Shown here in pieces: positions 11,401 to 20,544 of a stretch of 60,000 bases of DNA. Below the pieces are notes generated by a model. That model saw only the letters and a program-made list of their open reading frames with translations, had not been told where the DNA came from and made no database searches. Where the stretch lies: positions 30,599,979 to 30,659,978 of the forward strand of contig NC_088302.1 in the NCBI RefSeq assembly GCF_032854445.1, read 5' to 3'. How positions within the stretch are numbered: position 1 is the stretch's first letter; the number at the start of each line of letters is the position of its first letter. The translations under genes were made by a program, and so were the position numbers. The DNA is from Liolophura sinensis. Its lineage: Eukaryota > Mollusca > Polyplacophora > Chitonida > Chitonidae.

Positions 11401-14400
11401 CTGTAGGTCTTACTTACCCCACTCCCTGATGGCGTCTCTACTGAGGAGGTTTTCACACATGATAGCCAAGGCCTGAGCAGCGGCTGCTATCACATCGGCA
11501 TTCTCATGTGACAACAGGTGTATCAACATCTTCTCTGTCTCCTGCTCATGCAAGATCTTACGATTCTCCGCTGAAATACAACAAAAACAGGAACATTTAC
11601 AATTGCATAACAGCTGCAAATTTAGCGCACAAAACATACATGTGCAAATATCAAGAGTTTCTCCATCTATCACCCTGAAGACTTTCAAGTACAAGCCTAA
11701 TAAAACAAATGGGCAAATCTTGATGCAATAGGCCTTTTTCACATTTTGTGCAGTACTGAAACACACCAATGTTAATGTATACAAATAACATCAATGCTTG
11801 CGGTCAGAAATCATCAACGTATGGACTTTGATGCCCGCTGCTGACACTAAACTCTTGTTGATTCACTCATAAGCTTAGCACAGTGAAAAAACATAAATAC
11901 TCATATATATATATAATACACATATATACTTCATATTTCCAGTTTTGTCCTACAAGACCCAACACGCATTCTGAGGGGGAAGGTGACAAATAAAATCATG
12001 AATTAACCTATGGACTGTAAGCTTCACTAGACGAAGGCCCATAAGTTTCACGCATTCAGGTATCTCTGATGTCGTCACAAATGCAGTGGTGTGACAAGGG
12101 AGGTAATTCAGCAGAGGCCTATGTAAAAAGATCTGTTACCAATGTCCCTGTTTAGTTGAATAAAAAAACCCTTCAACTTGCGCTATCTTACCATTCTTTG
12201 CTGATCTGGCAATTGCTTTGGCTGTGCACATTTTTACATCAGGTAACGTTGGCACAATGCTTTCTCCAAATGGATTATCATGACTCTCTTCATCTTTCTT
12301 CTTTCCTGAAGGTTAAAGAATCTCACATCACTGTATGATCCAGAATTTTCATGAAGTACACAGATGTCTTGACAAAGAAACTTAATCTGTCAATGTATAA
12401 TACCTATACTGAACTTTTACTTTATTTTCTCACTTTAACTACAATCATATTCACACCAACTCACAACTCACATAAGACTCACAACTTTCTGTAACCCATT
12501 CAAGACTGACATGATCAATTTGTTTTGAAGTGAAAGAAAACAAAAATTTTCATGCGATCAATTTGTTTTAGCATGAAAGAAAACAAAACATATCAGTTTA
12601 TATAGATTAATGTCAATGGGTTTGCTGGTAGGTGGGGAGAGGGGAATGTTAGGGGATATGTTTGTTGAATGGGATTACAGGTAAATACAGCTATTGTAAT
12701 TTTCAGTATGTGACAGACTGTTACTGGTGAACATTCCCATTGCCACAAATCTTACAGATCTAGCAATCTGTGCTTAATTCTTCCTTCTTTACATTTGTGT
12801 ATTTATTGACAAAAACCTGAAAAAGTTGTCTGTTACTTGTTAATGGATGTAGCATAGATATCCAAACACTGACCATCGCCCTTAGCACTCCTCTTGGCAG
12901 CTCTAGAGCCTCCTTTCTTCTCTGCACCACCTCCTTTAGCTTTAGCTTCTTCATCCATTGCTGCCTTATCTGTGATCAAATTTACTAATTTCTTCAAACC
13001 ACCCGTTTCTTTCAATACCTGAAATTAGAAAATTCAAATATCTGTCACTATCTGTCAACAGACAGTGAAGACTGTTTCATGAAGAAATGTGAAAAAAATA
13101 CTGATTATTATCTATTTTCCTTAAAAAAAAAAACAAATATGACAATTAAAAGAAAAAACAACAAATAATATACACTTAGTTATTTTGAAAGAGGGACCAA
13201 AATGGCCACAGCCTTAATACATCAACCGGAAACATGATATCTTGTCAATCATACCACATGCTTGAAATGGTTGAAAGGCAAAGCAGCTTATAGAAATAAC
13301 TCACAGTTAAAACATTAAAACTGATAACATGACAGTGTTTAATAAAATTTTATCGATGTGTACCTTGAGCTGCGACATTTTGGTTATACAATATCACAGA
13401 AATAACACAGAAATTGGTAGCAAGGCTACAGAAGAACTCGCCTGTATAAGACACATGAATGCAAAACTTTAACTCAATGCACAAAGAACTGAAGTTGTGA
13501 ATTTGGTAATTTTAGGTAATTAATATGCTCACAGAACGTCAGCGAGAAAACATCCCCCTTGCGTCATTGTGCTTTACATGCATGTAAAACTTCAGGTCAA
13601 TACATACAATACCTTTTGAGATACCAGCCCTGACATTTTGTTTAACCGTGATTCTAATACACTGAGGAATACACCTAACTCAGTAATTCAGTAATTTACT
13701 GTATTTAATATGCACACTTCGAATCAACGATGTGAGCAAATCCTGAGCTCAAAACATGCGGTACTTTTTGAGGCACCACCCCTAACATTTTGTTTCACCT
13801 TGATTCTAATACATAATACACTACGTCAGGAATTCAGTAATTTATGGTAATATGTAATATGTACACACCCAATCAACGATGGGATATCCCCCTCGCCCTA
13901 TTCTGCTCTACATGCGTGCAAATTTTGAACTGAATACATGCAGTACTTTTAGAGAAATCACACCCAACACTCTGTTTAACATAGATTGATTCTTACAAAC
14001 AAGACAAGTCAGGAATTCAATGCCCCCTATACTATTCTGCTCTACAGCTCTACATTTTTAAGACATCACCCTTAACACTTTGTTTAACATAACTTTCTCT
14101 ATTATTGGACACCGACCCCGATGCTCAGGTTACCACATAAGCTATAACTGTTCTATATAGGTAGATAAATCACAAATCCTGATAAAGATTATGTCAGCTG
14201 ACAAGCTACTAATATACTCCAATGAAAGGGAATTTTCTATTACCTCCAAACTTTCTGTATCTTCCAAAAGGCTAGACAAGACCATAACAGCCTGGACATG
14301 TAAGTCATTCCACTCTGGGTGAGCCACAAAGTCAATCAGTCTCGACACACCTTCCAGTTCTCGTATTAAAGAGCGGTTTTCAGCTGAAAGACAAAACCCG

Positions 14401-17400
14401 CTCTTTACTTAGCTATTTTCACTGTGATTGACTGATTGAATTTTACAGATCTTCGTACAACTGTTTTAAGACATTAAACGAAGGATGCGCAAGGCAAGGA
14501 ATAAAGACTTCAGTTCTATTTATTTATTTATATATTTGACTGGGGTTTTACACCACTCTCAAGAATATTTCACTTATATGACGGCTGCCAGCATTATGGT
14601 GGGTGGAAACCGGGCACAGCCCGAGGGAAACCGACGACCATCCGCAGGTTACTGAACACCTTCCCACGTACAGCCGGAGAGGAAGCCAGCATGAGCTGGA
14701 CTTGAACTCACAGCGACCGCATTGGTGAGAGACTCCTGGGTCATTACACTGGCCTAGCGTGCTAGCCAACTGAGCCACGGAGACGCCGACTTCAGTTCTA
14801 TACCAAATTTTACAATCTTAGTACTTAGGAAAATAAGCATATTCAGAAACTACACTCACTCTTCTTCTATCATGCTCAGACATTTGAGTTTTCCCACTGT
14901 GCATTCATACATTGGACTTAACTGTGTAGCAAGGTTTATCAATGTCTTAACATAGGTTTGAAAATGTCCTGAATGACATACTTGTCCATTATAAAGATTT
15001 GCACACTGCATGCTTAAAAAGCTACAACTGTGTCAAAACCTCTTCGTTCTTAAAGCAGGGTTAACTGATAAAGGATCAAGATAGTCTGAACTGCTTGCTT
15101 GCATTTACAGTTAATGACTATATAGTAAGTTTTGCAGGACCATACATAAACAACGTTTTTAGTCATTTCACATTTTGCCTTACTCAGCGCAAGCCATGTC
15201 TGACTTAATGCCACATGAGAAATATTATTACATCCCATAAGACAAACTTTACAGAAGCTGTCAAAGGCATTGTTTCTAAGTACAGTTATTGCATGGGTAA
15301 AATAGTGTTGTACATTGTAAATCCCCATTGCTCAAAGAAACCAATTGGTTTGTACCGTAAATCCTCGACAAACTCAACCAGTAACTACAGGTATTACTTC
15401 AGAGGCATTTTCAACACTAAAAATGTAGTGCTTAGGTAAGGTACATGTAAATCATGTTGGGGCATCCATGGCTCAGTTGGTTAGCCCACTAGCGCAGCAT
15501 AATGACCCAGCAGTCTCTCACCAATGCGGTCACTGTGAGTTCAAGTCCAGCTCATGCTGGCTTCCTCTCTGGCCATATGTGGGAGGGTCTGCCAACAACC
15601 TGCAGATGGTCATGGGTTTTCCCCAGGCTCTGCCCAGTTTCCTCCCAACAAGATTTCCTGCTGGCAACTGTGGTATAAGTGAAATATTCTTGAGTACAGC
15701 ATAAAACACCAATCAAATAAATAAATAAATGTAAATTATGTAATAACCTGTTGAGATCAGATAACACTTTTCTACTATGCCTAAACATGTACAATGTCAA
15801 AGGTCAAATTTGTTGAGGATTTAGGGCAAAGCTCTGAGAATATCTCACCATCTTGAGCAGCCCTGTCTAAGGCCAGCAGAGCCAACTGTTGGATAACAGC
15901 AAACTCTGACTTCAGCAGTTCTAAGATTGGTCGTAAGCCGTCGTATTCCCTCAGAGCCGATCGCGTCTGAAAGTCCTGGAGAGATATGAATCATAACTAA
16001 ATTACCAGACACTGTTTGATTAATCACAGGTTTAGACAGACTCTGAAATCAGGGTTTCTTTGTGCTCTGCATCAACTTTTTACTGAGCTCAAAATGGAAA
16101 GAGAATAAATATTGTTTGATAATGGGGACATTAATATATGCAATGCCATGAAAGCTCAGAATGTAATGATCCAGCCTGTGTACTTAATCATTGTTGTTCT
16201 TTTCAATACAAGTACACACAAATTACATACTGCTTAATAGAAATGCATTACAGAAGTAACAAACTATTCAGAAAAACGGCTGCTAAAAGTATTTCTGTTC
16301 TTAGAAACGGGCATAACCTATTCAAAGCGTTATCTACAGATACTTACAAGTAATAATTTTGCCAGAGCCTCAATAGCATTCTTCTGGACATCAGGGTCAG
16401 GGGATCCTAAACATCGGACTAAAGGCTCAACCCCACCACACTCCCAGATAGACACAGTCGTACTAAACTCAGTGGCCAGGGAGGACAAGGCTAGGGCAGC
16501 AAACTCATGGACCAATGTCTCCTCTATAATACATGAGTGCATGCATAACTACATGTGAGAAGGTTTGTTACTTTGAAGATTGTGAATTAATTATGATCAG
16601 GGCTATATCTCAAGTCAATTCAATTCTGGAAAACGTTTGGGCTCCCAATCTAAACAAGCTATATTAAATCTAACAAGTAAATTAAACAAAAATATAATGG
16701 GTTACCAATAAAAAGTGTACAAATTTTCTTTCATTCACAGACTTAAAAGCTCTTAGAAAGCATCATTTTGAGTAAATTTCTTTTTGCACAGTCACAATGT
16801 CACCATTAAAGTTTGATATCAGAACCTTTAATGTTTTTTCTATATATGGCCCTCATGATCCCCACTGTAAGTAGTGTTTTTCACTTAAAGATTATTTTTT
16901 TTCATATGACACCTACTGATTGATTCCTCTACCTCCTGTGGCCACTTAGTGTTGGCATCAAAGGTATTATTACGCCTTTATGTGATTTTCAAAGTGCTTT
17001 TTCACAATGTTTTTCTATATATGGCCCTGATGATCCCCACTGTAAGTAGTGTTTTTCACTTAAAGATTAGCTTTTTTCATATGACACCTACTGCCTGATT
17101 CCTCTACTTCCTGTGGCCACTTAGTGTTGGCATCAAAGGTATTATTACGCCTTTATGTGATTTTCAAAGTGCTTTTTCACAATGTTTTTCTATATATGGC
17201 CCTGATGATCCCCACTGTAAGTAGTGTTTTTCACTTAAAGATTAGCTTTTTTCATATGACACCTACTGATTGATTCCTCTACCTCCTGTGGCCACTTAGT
17301 GTTGGCATCAAAGGTATTATTACGCCTTTATGTGATTTTCAAAGTGCTTTTTCACAATGTTTTTCTATATATGGCCCTGATGATCCCCACTGTAAGTAGT

Positions 17401-20004
17401 GTTTTTCACTTAAAGATTAGCTTTTTTCATATGACACCTACTGATTGATTCCTCTACCTCCTGTGGCCACTTAGTGTTGGCATCAAAGGTATTATTACGC
17501 CTTTATGTGATTTTCAAAGTGCTTTTTCACAATGTTTTTCTATATATGGCCCTGATGATCCCCACTGTAAGTAGTGTTTTTCACTTAAAGATTAGCTTTT
17601 TTCATATGACACCTACTGATTGATTCCTCTACCTCCTGTGGCCACTTAGTGTTGGCATCAAAGGTATTATTACGCCTTTATGTGATTTTCAAAGTGCTTT
17701 TTCACAATGTTTTTCTATATATGGCCCTGATGATCCCCACTGTAAGTAGTGTTTTTCACTTAAAGATTAGCTTTTTTCATATGACACCTACTGATTGATT
17801 CCTCTACCTCCTGTGGCCACTTAGTGTTGGCATCAAAGGTATTATTACGCCTTTATGTGATTTTCAAAGTGCTTTTTCACAATGTTTTTCTATATATGGC
17901 CCTGATGATCCCCACTGTAAGTAGTGTTTTTCACTTAAAGATTAGCTTTTTTCATATGACACCTACTGATTGATTCCTCTACCTCCTGTGGCCACTTAGT
18001 GTTGGCATCAAAGGTATTATTACGCCTTTATGTGATTTTCAAAGTGCTTTTTCACAATGTTTTTCTATATATGGCCCTGATGATCCCCACTGTAAGTAGT
18101 GTTTTTCACTTAAAGATTAGCTTTTTTCATATGACACCTACTGATTGATTCCTCTACCTCCTGTGGCCACTTAGTGTTGGCATCAAAGGTATTATTACGC
18201 CTTTATGTGCTTTTCAAAGTGCATTTTCACAGGCCAATCTTCTGATTTTAAATTCTGAACTGTCTACATCTTAATATCCACTTCAAGAGATCAAGTCAAT
18301 TTATTGAACTGACTTTTCCCCTGGAAGTGATGTTGGTTAATAGTTTGTGACACATAGGAATGAAGTGTAACTAAATAAATATGGTTTTTCATTTCAATTC
18401 CACTGATGTGAACAGTAGTGTCAGACAGTACTTTAAAATACTACATGAATATGGGACATTTACCTTCAGGGGCCAAAAGATTTATAATAGATGGAATTGC
18501 AGATTCTTCTTTCCGTAAAACTTTGCGAACTTCAGCTGCAAAAAAAAAAAAAAAAACAAAAAAAAAACACACATTATTTGTAATTAAACAAGTATATTTA
18601 ATTCTAAACACAATACACTGAGTAATAGCATTGCATTAAAATTTCAAAACAAAGTTCCATAATGCTTATGCAGTATTTGTCACCAATTTGACCATTCATG
18701 TGGCATATTGCAGTTTCTGAATAAAGTATGTGTATTAACAAATCCACCTATTTCTGCCCTGGAACAAACTTTCCAAATCATTTCCATGACCAACAAGAGG
18801 TAAGATTGACTTACGATGAGCAGTGAGCACACTAAAGGCTGAGCATGCATTTCTCCGCACAATTCGGTCCTCGTGCTGGATGAGTTTTAATAAGCTGTCA
18901 ACTGCACCAAGGTCCAAAAGATTCTTTTTGTTATCATCACCTTCAGAAAAATAAAAATAAAAAATAATGGGTTTCAGAAATTTCTAATACATTTTCTATT
19001 CTCTAACAGTTTATGTTGAAAAAAAAGTAATTGTAGTTTCTATGAATTTGTACATCCAGCCTTTCTTTTTCTTTTTAAACATTACTTTTCCAGGAGTTCT
19101 TTCTGAAGTTAGCTTTACACTGGGTACATGAGCAAATTATTAATACAGAAAACTCATCTTTTATGATCTTGAAATGATTAAATGCACATACATTTCTCAG
19201 CGAACTTGTAAATAGATTCACATGCTTTGCTGAGTACATCTTCCTCAGGACTGTCTAACATCAGCACAGCTGTAGCAGCTTGTCTGCTCTCCACCTGTAA
19301 GGCATCAAACTGAAAAGCAAATCAAACGTGTACAAAAGCTTAAAATGGCCTTAGTAAAAGAAATCATTACAAGAATTATTGCTGATCATGTTTTTAAAAT
19401 GCAGTAATAGCCACATCATTAAAATGCATGGACTAGAAGCAGTAGAAGATAAAAAAATAATTAAAAAAAACAAAAATGACATCAACGGCGATAGATGTCA
19501 AAACAACTAAATTTGGAGTGAGCCGAAGTTGAGGACACTTAGCTGGTTTTGCATTCCCAGTATGTTCACTGAATACACCATTCTCCAATATTTCTGACCA
19601 TTAATGGAAAATGTATACAAAAAATAGAGGGATTATTAAGAAAAATAAAATATGCCTCAAAAACGAAAAAAAATCTCATATTTTTGGCGTAGTGCCCAGA
19701 ATATCATACAATGTTACAGTTGCCCTATATATGTACCTTTCCATGTTATGATATCTTTCATCTAGTTGTCTCCTTTCCATTGCCTTGTGCAAGTGAAATG
19801 CCCTGATTCGCAGGGTCTCAAATACAAGCAGTCAGGTATTTAATGTGGTCTTACATGCATGTATGATAAAACCATTTCAATGAAACTAGTTCAGCCATTT
19901 AACTCTTTTTACAGTTATCTGAATACATATTCTATACAATACAACATAACACTTACAACATCATCTGGAGCAGCCTTTTCATCCTTCTTCACTTTCTTCC
20001 CCAT
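1306..20004 (-). CDS. ARMC3: ARMC3, armadillo repeat-containing protein 3 (19 coding exons, C-terminal end outside window)
   Basis: Spliced gene. Joining the minus-strand exons 19957-20004, 19192-19309, 18815-18940, 18464-18535, 16348-16523, 15849-15975, 14244-14383, 12874-13018, 12192-12305, 11418-11570, 10195-10303, 9618-9794, 9055-9127, 7495-7631, 6762-6918, 6230-6369, 5730-5831, 3201-3398 and 1306-1468 gives 2,475 nt (825 codons) with no stop and consistent phases. The protein starts MGKKVKKDEKAAPDDV, as vertebrate ARMC3 does, then runs through armadillo repeats (about residues 17-570), a linker, a charged coiled segment (about 705-735) and the start of the C-terminal EDR1/transglutaminase-like domain (FSWELPMSQVKFELKSNVVP). 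From memory human ARMC3 is about 872 residues, so only some 70 residues are missing. ARMC3 is known as a cilium and sperm-flagellum protein; no enzyme activity is established. All introns are GT-AG. Odd features are a Lys/Gly-rich insert (about residues 290-330) and a minisatellite seeded at one donor site. The name rests on remembered sequence, without a search. Confidence 0.93.
1857..3230. repeat. 21-bp minisatellite derived from an ARMC3 exon/5' splice-site junction
   Basis: On the plus strand the unit is built on CTGTACTTACTGTGCCAGG, about 21 bp, and runs for some 1.37 kb with variants. On the sense strand of ARMC3 the unit reads GGCACAgtaagtacag, the last bases of the exon at 3201-3398 plus its donor; the first unit contains the real donor. 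Between about 2621 and 2960 the units form an 84-bp block that alternates between two variants (GAGGAACT and GAGGTACT at 2621, 2705, 2789, 2873, 2957), a 168-bp higher-order repeat. Because 21 and 84 are multiples of three, long open frames appear on both strands; they are artefacts. Confidence 0.95.
3201..3398 (-). CDS. ARMC3: ARMC3 exon, residues 705-771 (charged helix and start of C-terminal domain)
   Basis: Encodes KTKAQREREEKQKEEELQAQ (probable coiled coil), then YSPPPDPSLLKYIEEVVAKI and QPIPSLRQQVQVLA. The PPPDPSL-Y-EV pattern matches ARMC3 before its EDR1-like domain. The donor is CA|gtaagt at 3200; joining to the next exon gives LAQYVSEKLGG, as in homologues. This donor lies in the first unit of the 21-bp minisatellite next to it. 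Confidence 0.92.
4740..4855 (-). mobile_element. possible tRNA-like SINE head
   Basis: On the minus strand TGGCTCAGTCATCAGCTAGG resembles a pol III A box and TGTTCAAGTCCAGC a B box about 60 nt further on, the same layout as the SINE heads elsewhere in this window. The body after the B box is not recognisable, so this is a decayed or different family. Confidence 0.35.
5264..5430 (+). mobile_element. SINE family A, 5'-truncated copy with perfect target-site duplication
   Basis: Matches the 3' two-thirds of the SINE seen in full at 10536-10808 (GGAAGGTCTG, GGATGGTCGTGGG, CATAATGCTGGCC, TATAAGTGAAAT, CACCAATCAA). It is flanked by identical 11-bp copies of ACCTGACTAAG at 5253-5263 and 5431-5441. 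The tail is a run of A rather than AAAT repeats. The perfect duplication suggests a fairly recent insertion. Confidence 0.9.
5730..5831 (-). CDS. ARMC3: ARMC3 exon, residues 671-705 (polar linker)
   Basis: A 102-nt exon encoding PSTLQQQSDLELKTDASKTS then ISGKSSRTGRESK. This Ser/Thr/Gln-rich linker is poorly conserved; the call rests on clean splice sites (ctctacag and gtaagt) and phase 2 on both sides, which fits both neighbours. Confidence 0.75.
6230..6369 (-). CDS. ARMC3: ARMC3 exon, residues 625-671
   Basis: Encodes VQPMGSVMASMMRGQLRPGS, KFLPLEEYGKQELNEKLAVL and LVNALP. The PG-K-LPL and AVLL-N motifs agree with ARMC3. Phase 0 in, phase 2 out at gtgagt. Confidence 0.88.
6762..6918 (-). CDS. 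ARMC3: ARMC3 exon, residues 572-624
   Basis: Encodes GMATLQEIQLSTTRQNAFAA, VALEKLLDNNLSAKYALTGR and LSKEDFLNRLKD, the segment after the armadillo array with the LLNNNLS-KY-TG motif of ARMC3. The donor gtattt is weak, but it is the only site that keeps phase 0 into the next exon. Confidence 0.88.
7495..7631 (-). CDS. ARMC3: ARMC3 exon, residues 527-572 (last armadillo repeat)
   Basis: Encodes LREAGGLEPLVALLTSCDDE, VRRNSAWAVSVCAVDEPTAA and EICRLG. It is close to the vertebrate sequence (GGLEPLVELL, SWAVMVCAGDE, ELCRLG). Phase 0 in, phase 2 out. Confidence 0.95.
7880..8018. repeat. inverted repeat (hairpin) joined to the 252-bp tandem array
   Basis: The left arm (about 7893-7938, containing GTGATAGGATATGGAAATAT) is the reverse complement of the right arm (about 7979-8025, containing ATATTTCCGTATCCTATCAC), with a loop of about 40 bp. 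The right arm is part of the first unit of the tandem array, so the left arm is an inverted partial copy of that unit. Confidence 0.85.
7943..8698. repeat. 252-bp tandem repeat, three copies
   Basis: Units start at 7943, 8195 and 8447 (spacing exactly 252) and differ by a few substitutions. Each contains ATGAGCAAAGAAATTTTTGC and a 75-codon open frame ended by TAG. The last unit stops at 8698, where a SINE-like element begins. The array is inside an ARMC3 intron. Confidence 0.95.
8690..8960 (-). mobile_element. putative SINE related to family A
   Basis: On the minus strand a B-box-like GAGGTTTGAAACCATC (about 8840) is followed by CTCTGCCCAGTTTCCTTCAC and CATTACGAC, resembling the 3' half of family A, and the element ends in AAAATAAAT at the last tandem-repeat unit. 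It is diverged, and the 5' limit is uncertain. Confidence 0.5.
9055..9127 (-). CDS. ARMC3: ARMC3 exon, residues 502-526
   Basis: A 73-nt exon encoding STTVQAKAALGLAAYVCDTD then SRTA. It is flanked by a TTTCAG acceptor and a gtaaga donor. Phase 2 in, phase 0 out. Confidence 0.9.
9250..9335 (-). mobile_element. decayed SINE family A fragment
   Basis: Read on the plus strand, CTTTTCACCATACTCAAAAAG, TCACCTATATAATGGCAG and GGTGGAGGAAACCTGATCGG track the family A 3' end in reverse with many changes. Confidence 0.55.
9618..9794 (-). CDS. ARMC3: ARMC3 exon, residues 443-502 (armadillo repeats)
   Basis: Encodes EVVSLNGLEPLISLLGDGHD, STVANVACVLTNLAQDETNR and AEAQAKGVVTALIPPLKT. Phase 2 at both ends; the donor is gtcagg. 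Confidence 0.93.
10195..10303 (-). CDS. ARMC3: ARMC3 exon, residues 407-443 (armadillo repeat)
   Basis: Encodes EGFPPLIKLLHHDQCCVKEA then VTLTLANLTTGNNINA, a canonical armadillo repeat with the ALANLT-type third helix. Phase 1 in, phase 2 out at gtaagt. Confidence 0.93.
10434..10930. repeat. old degenerate intronic repeat interrupted by a SINE
   Basis: The flanks (CAAATGAATGCAAAACTTCC at about 10457 and GAGAGACCATCCCTAGCATT at about 10883) resemble units of the degenerate array at 13430-14110. A full-length SINE (10536-10808) splits the copy. Confidence 0.55.
10536..10808 (+). mobile_element. SINE family A, full-length copy
   Basis: A complete tRNA-headed SINE of about 273 bp. It has an A-box-like TGGCTCAGTCGGTTAG, a B-box-like GAGTTCAAGTCC some 60 nt later (longer spacing than in a normal tRNA), a conserved body (GGAAGGTCTC, GGATGGTCGTGGG, CATAATGCTGGCC, GTGAAATATTCTTGAGTA) and an (AAAT)n tail. 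It does not fold as a functional tRNA. It lies in an ARMC3 intron, antisense to the gene. Confidence 0.92.
11418..11570 (-). CDS. ARMC3: ARMC3 exon, residues 356-407 (armadillo repeat)
   Basis: Encodes AENRKILHEQETEKMLIHLL, then ADVIAAAAQALAIMCENLLS and RDAIREW. The HEQE-EK motif is one of the clearest matches to vertebrate ARMC3. Phase 1 at both ends. Confidence 0.94.
12192..12305 (-). CDS. ARMC3: ARMC3 exon, residues 318-356, end of the insert
   Basis: Encodes KKKDEESHDNPFGESIVPTL and PDVKMCTAKAIARSAKN. The first half is the charged tail of the insert; CTAKAIARSAKN rejoins the armadillo helix (compare KNAAKAITKAA in vertebrates). Phase 1 at both ends. Confidence 0.85.
12874..13018 (-). CDS. 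ARMC3: ARMC3 exon, residues 270-318, start of a Lys/Gly-rich insert
   Basis: Opens with the conserved VLKETGGLKKLVNLITDKAA, then changes to a low-complexity stretch rich in Lys, Gly and Ala (KGGGAEKKGGSRAAKRSAKG). The insert interrupts an armadillo repeat compared with human ARMC3 as I remember it. Phase 0 in, phase 1 out at gtcagt. Confidence 0.88.
13430..14110. repeat. degenerate tandem repeat, period about 150-180 bp
   Basis: Related words recur: CCTGACATTTTGTTTAAC (about 13630), CCTAACATTTTGTTTCAC (13782), CCAACACTCTGTTTAACAT (13966) and CTTAACACTTTGTTTAACAT (14073), with TTCAGTAATTTA, CAATCAACGATG and CTGCTCTACATG between them. The units have diverged, so the array is old. Confidence 0.75.
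14244..14383 (-). CDS. ARMC3: ARMC3 exon, residues 223-269 (armadillo repeat)
   Basis: Encodes AENRSLIRELEGVSRLIDFV and the helix LHVQAVMVLSSLLEDTESLE. Phase 1 in; phase 0 out at a gtaata donor, weaker than the others in this gene. Confidence 0.92.
14520..14787 (-). mobile_element. SINE family A, full length, with 14-bp target-site duplication
   Basis: A complete inverted copy from (AAAT)n tail to tRNA-like head (TGGCTCAGTTGGCTAG on the minus strand). It is flanked by identical GACTTCAGTTCTAT at 14506-14519 and 14788-14801. This defines both ends of the family and shows insertion by target-primed reverse transcription. Confidence 0.95.
15459..15728 (+). mobile_element. SINE family A, full length, with target-site duplication
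   Basis: A complete copy (GGGCATCCATGGCTCAGTTG head, (AAAT)n tail). The flanks ATGTAAATCATGT (15445-15457) and ATGTAAATTATGT (15729-15741) differ at one base. It lies in an ARMC3 intron. Confidence 0.93.
15849..15975 (-). CDS. ARMC3: ARMC3 exon, residues 181-223 (armadillo repeat)
   Basis: Starts DFQTRSALREYDGLRPILEL and continues LKSEFAVIQQLALLALDRAA. I used the acceptor ending at 15976 because it keeps the conserved DFQ, rather than the AG nine bases further in. Phase 0 in, phase 1 out. Confidence 0.9.
16348..16523 (-). CDS. ARMC3: ARMC3 exon, residues 122-180 (armadillo repeats)
   Basis: Encodes EETLVHEFAALALSSLATEF and GGVEPLVRCLGSPDPDVQKN, one and a half armadillo repeats. It enters in phase 1 and leaves in phase 0 at gtaagt. 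The 1.9-kb intron before it holds the 175-bp satellite. Confidence 0.93.
16840..18239. repeat. 175-bp satellite, eight tandem copies, in an ARMC3 intron
   Basis: Units start at 16840, 17015, 17190, 17365, 17540, 17715, 17890 and 18065, spaced exactly 175 bp. Each contains CTATATATGGCCCTGATGAT, GTAAGTAGTGTTTTTCACTT and GGTATTATTACGCC. The outer units carry substitutions while the inner ones look essentially identical, as expected from unequal exchange or recent amplification. Confidence 0.97.
18464..18535 (-). CDS. ARMC3: ARMC3 exon, residues 98-122
   Basis: A 72-nt exon encoding EVRKVLRKEESAIPSIINLL then APE. Its acceptor follows a T-rich tract (an A-run on the plus strand at 18540-18568). 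It enters and leaves in phase 1, and joining to the next exon gives APEEETLVHEF, the junction seen in vertebrate ARMC3. Confidence 0.88.
18815..18940 (-). CDS. ARMC3: ARMC3 exon, residues 56-98 (armadillo repeat)
   Basis: Encodes an armadillo repeat with the typical pattern LLDLGAVDSLLKLIQHEDRI then VRRNACSAFSVLTAH. Phase 1 in, phase 1 out at gtaagt. A region of about 160 bp downstream on the minus strand stays open by chance. Confidence 0.93.
19192..19309 (-). CDS. ARMC3: ARMC3 exon, residues 17-56 (first armadillo repeat)
   Basis: Encodes FDALQVESRQAATAVLMLDS and the following PEEDVLSKACESIYKFAEK, the first helices of the armadillo array. It enters in phase 0 after a TTTTCAG acceptor and leaves in phase 1 at a gtatgt donor. 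Confidence 0.93.
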
Positions 20005-20018
20005 TTTTATTTTGAAGT
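19957..20018 (-). CDS. ARMC3: ARMC3 first coding exon (start codon at 20004)
   Basis: The acceptor (pyrimidine tract then CAG) ends at 20019, followed by 14 nt of leader, the ATG at 20004-20002 and 16 codons (MGKKVKKDEKAAPDDV). The exon stops at a strong gtaagt donor in phase 0. The Lys-rich N-terminus matches ARMC3 homologues, which supports this start. The coding part is 19957-20004. Confidence 0.9.
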
Positions 20019-20544
20019 CTGAAAGTCAAAAATGCATACAACTTTAAACACAATAAAGTAAATCTGACATTACTAGATCAATTTTAAGTGTGAAAGAAAA
20101 TCACTGTTACAAAAACAACATATCACCAATCGCTCTACATCGTCAATCAAAAGCCAGAGAACACCACTAGCATTACTACTGTTAAAAAACACGTACTACA
20201 TGCACGTCAACCTAATGCTGATAGAAAATCACAGACTTATAGATTTGTTTATGACACTATTTGTCACAAGCGCACGACACAGGCGCACGTATTCCTTTAA
20301 TGCACGAAGAGATCAAGCGACTGGCAAACTGTCAAAATCTTTTGTTTCCGCGATAGAATGCCAGGCGAAGTTGTCCAGCCGACGTCTATAATTTTGCAAA
20401 CACGCGCTGTCACTTGTACCATTACGTTTATGGGCACCGCATGCCGGTTAAAGACCCGAATCCAGTATTGTAAGTCCTCACAAAATCACAAAGTTGTTTA
20501 ATTACAGTCTACAGCAAACAAACTTAATGTTAAGAAAGACTTAC

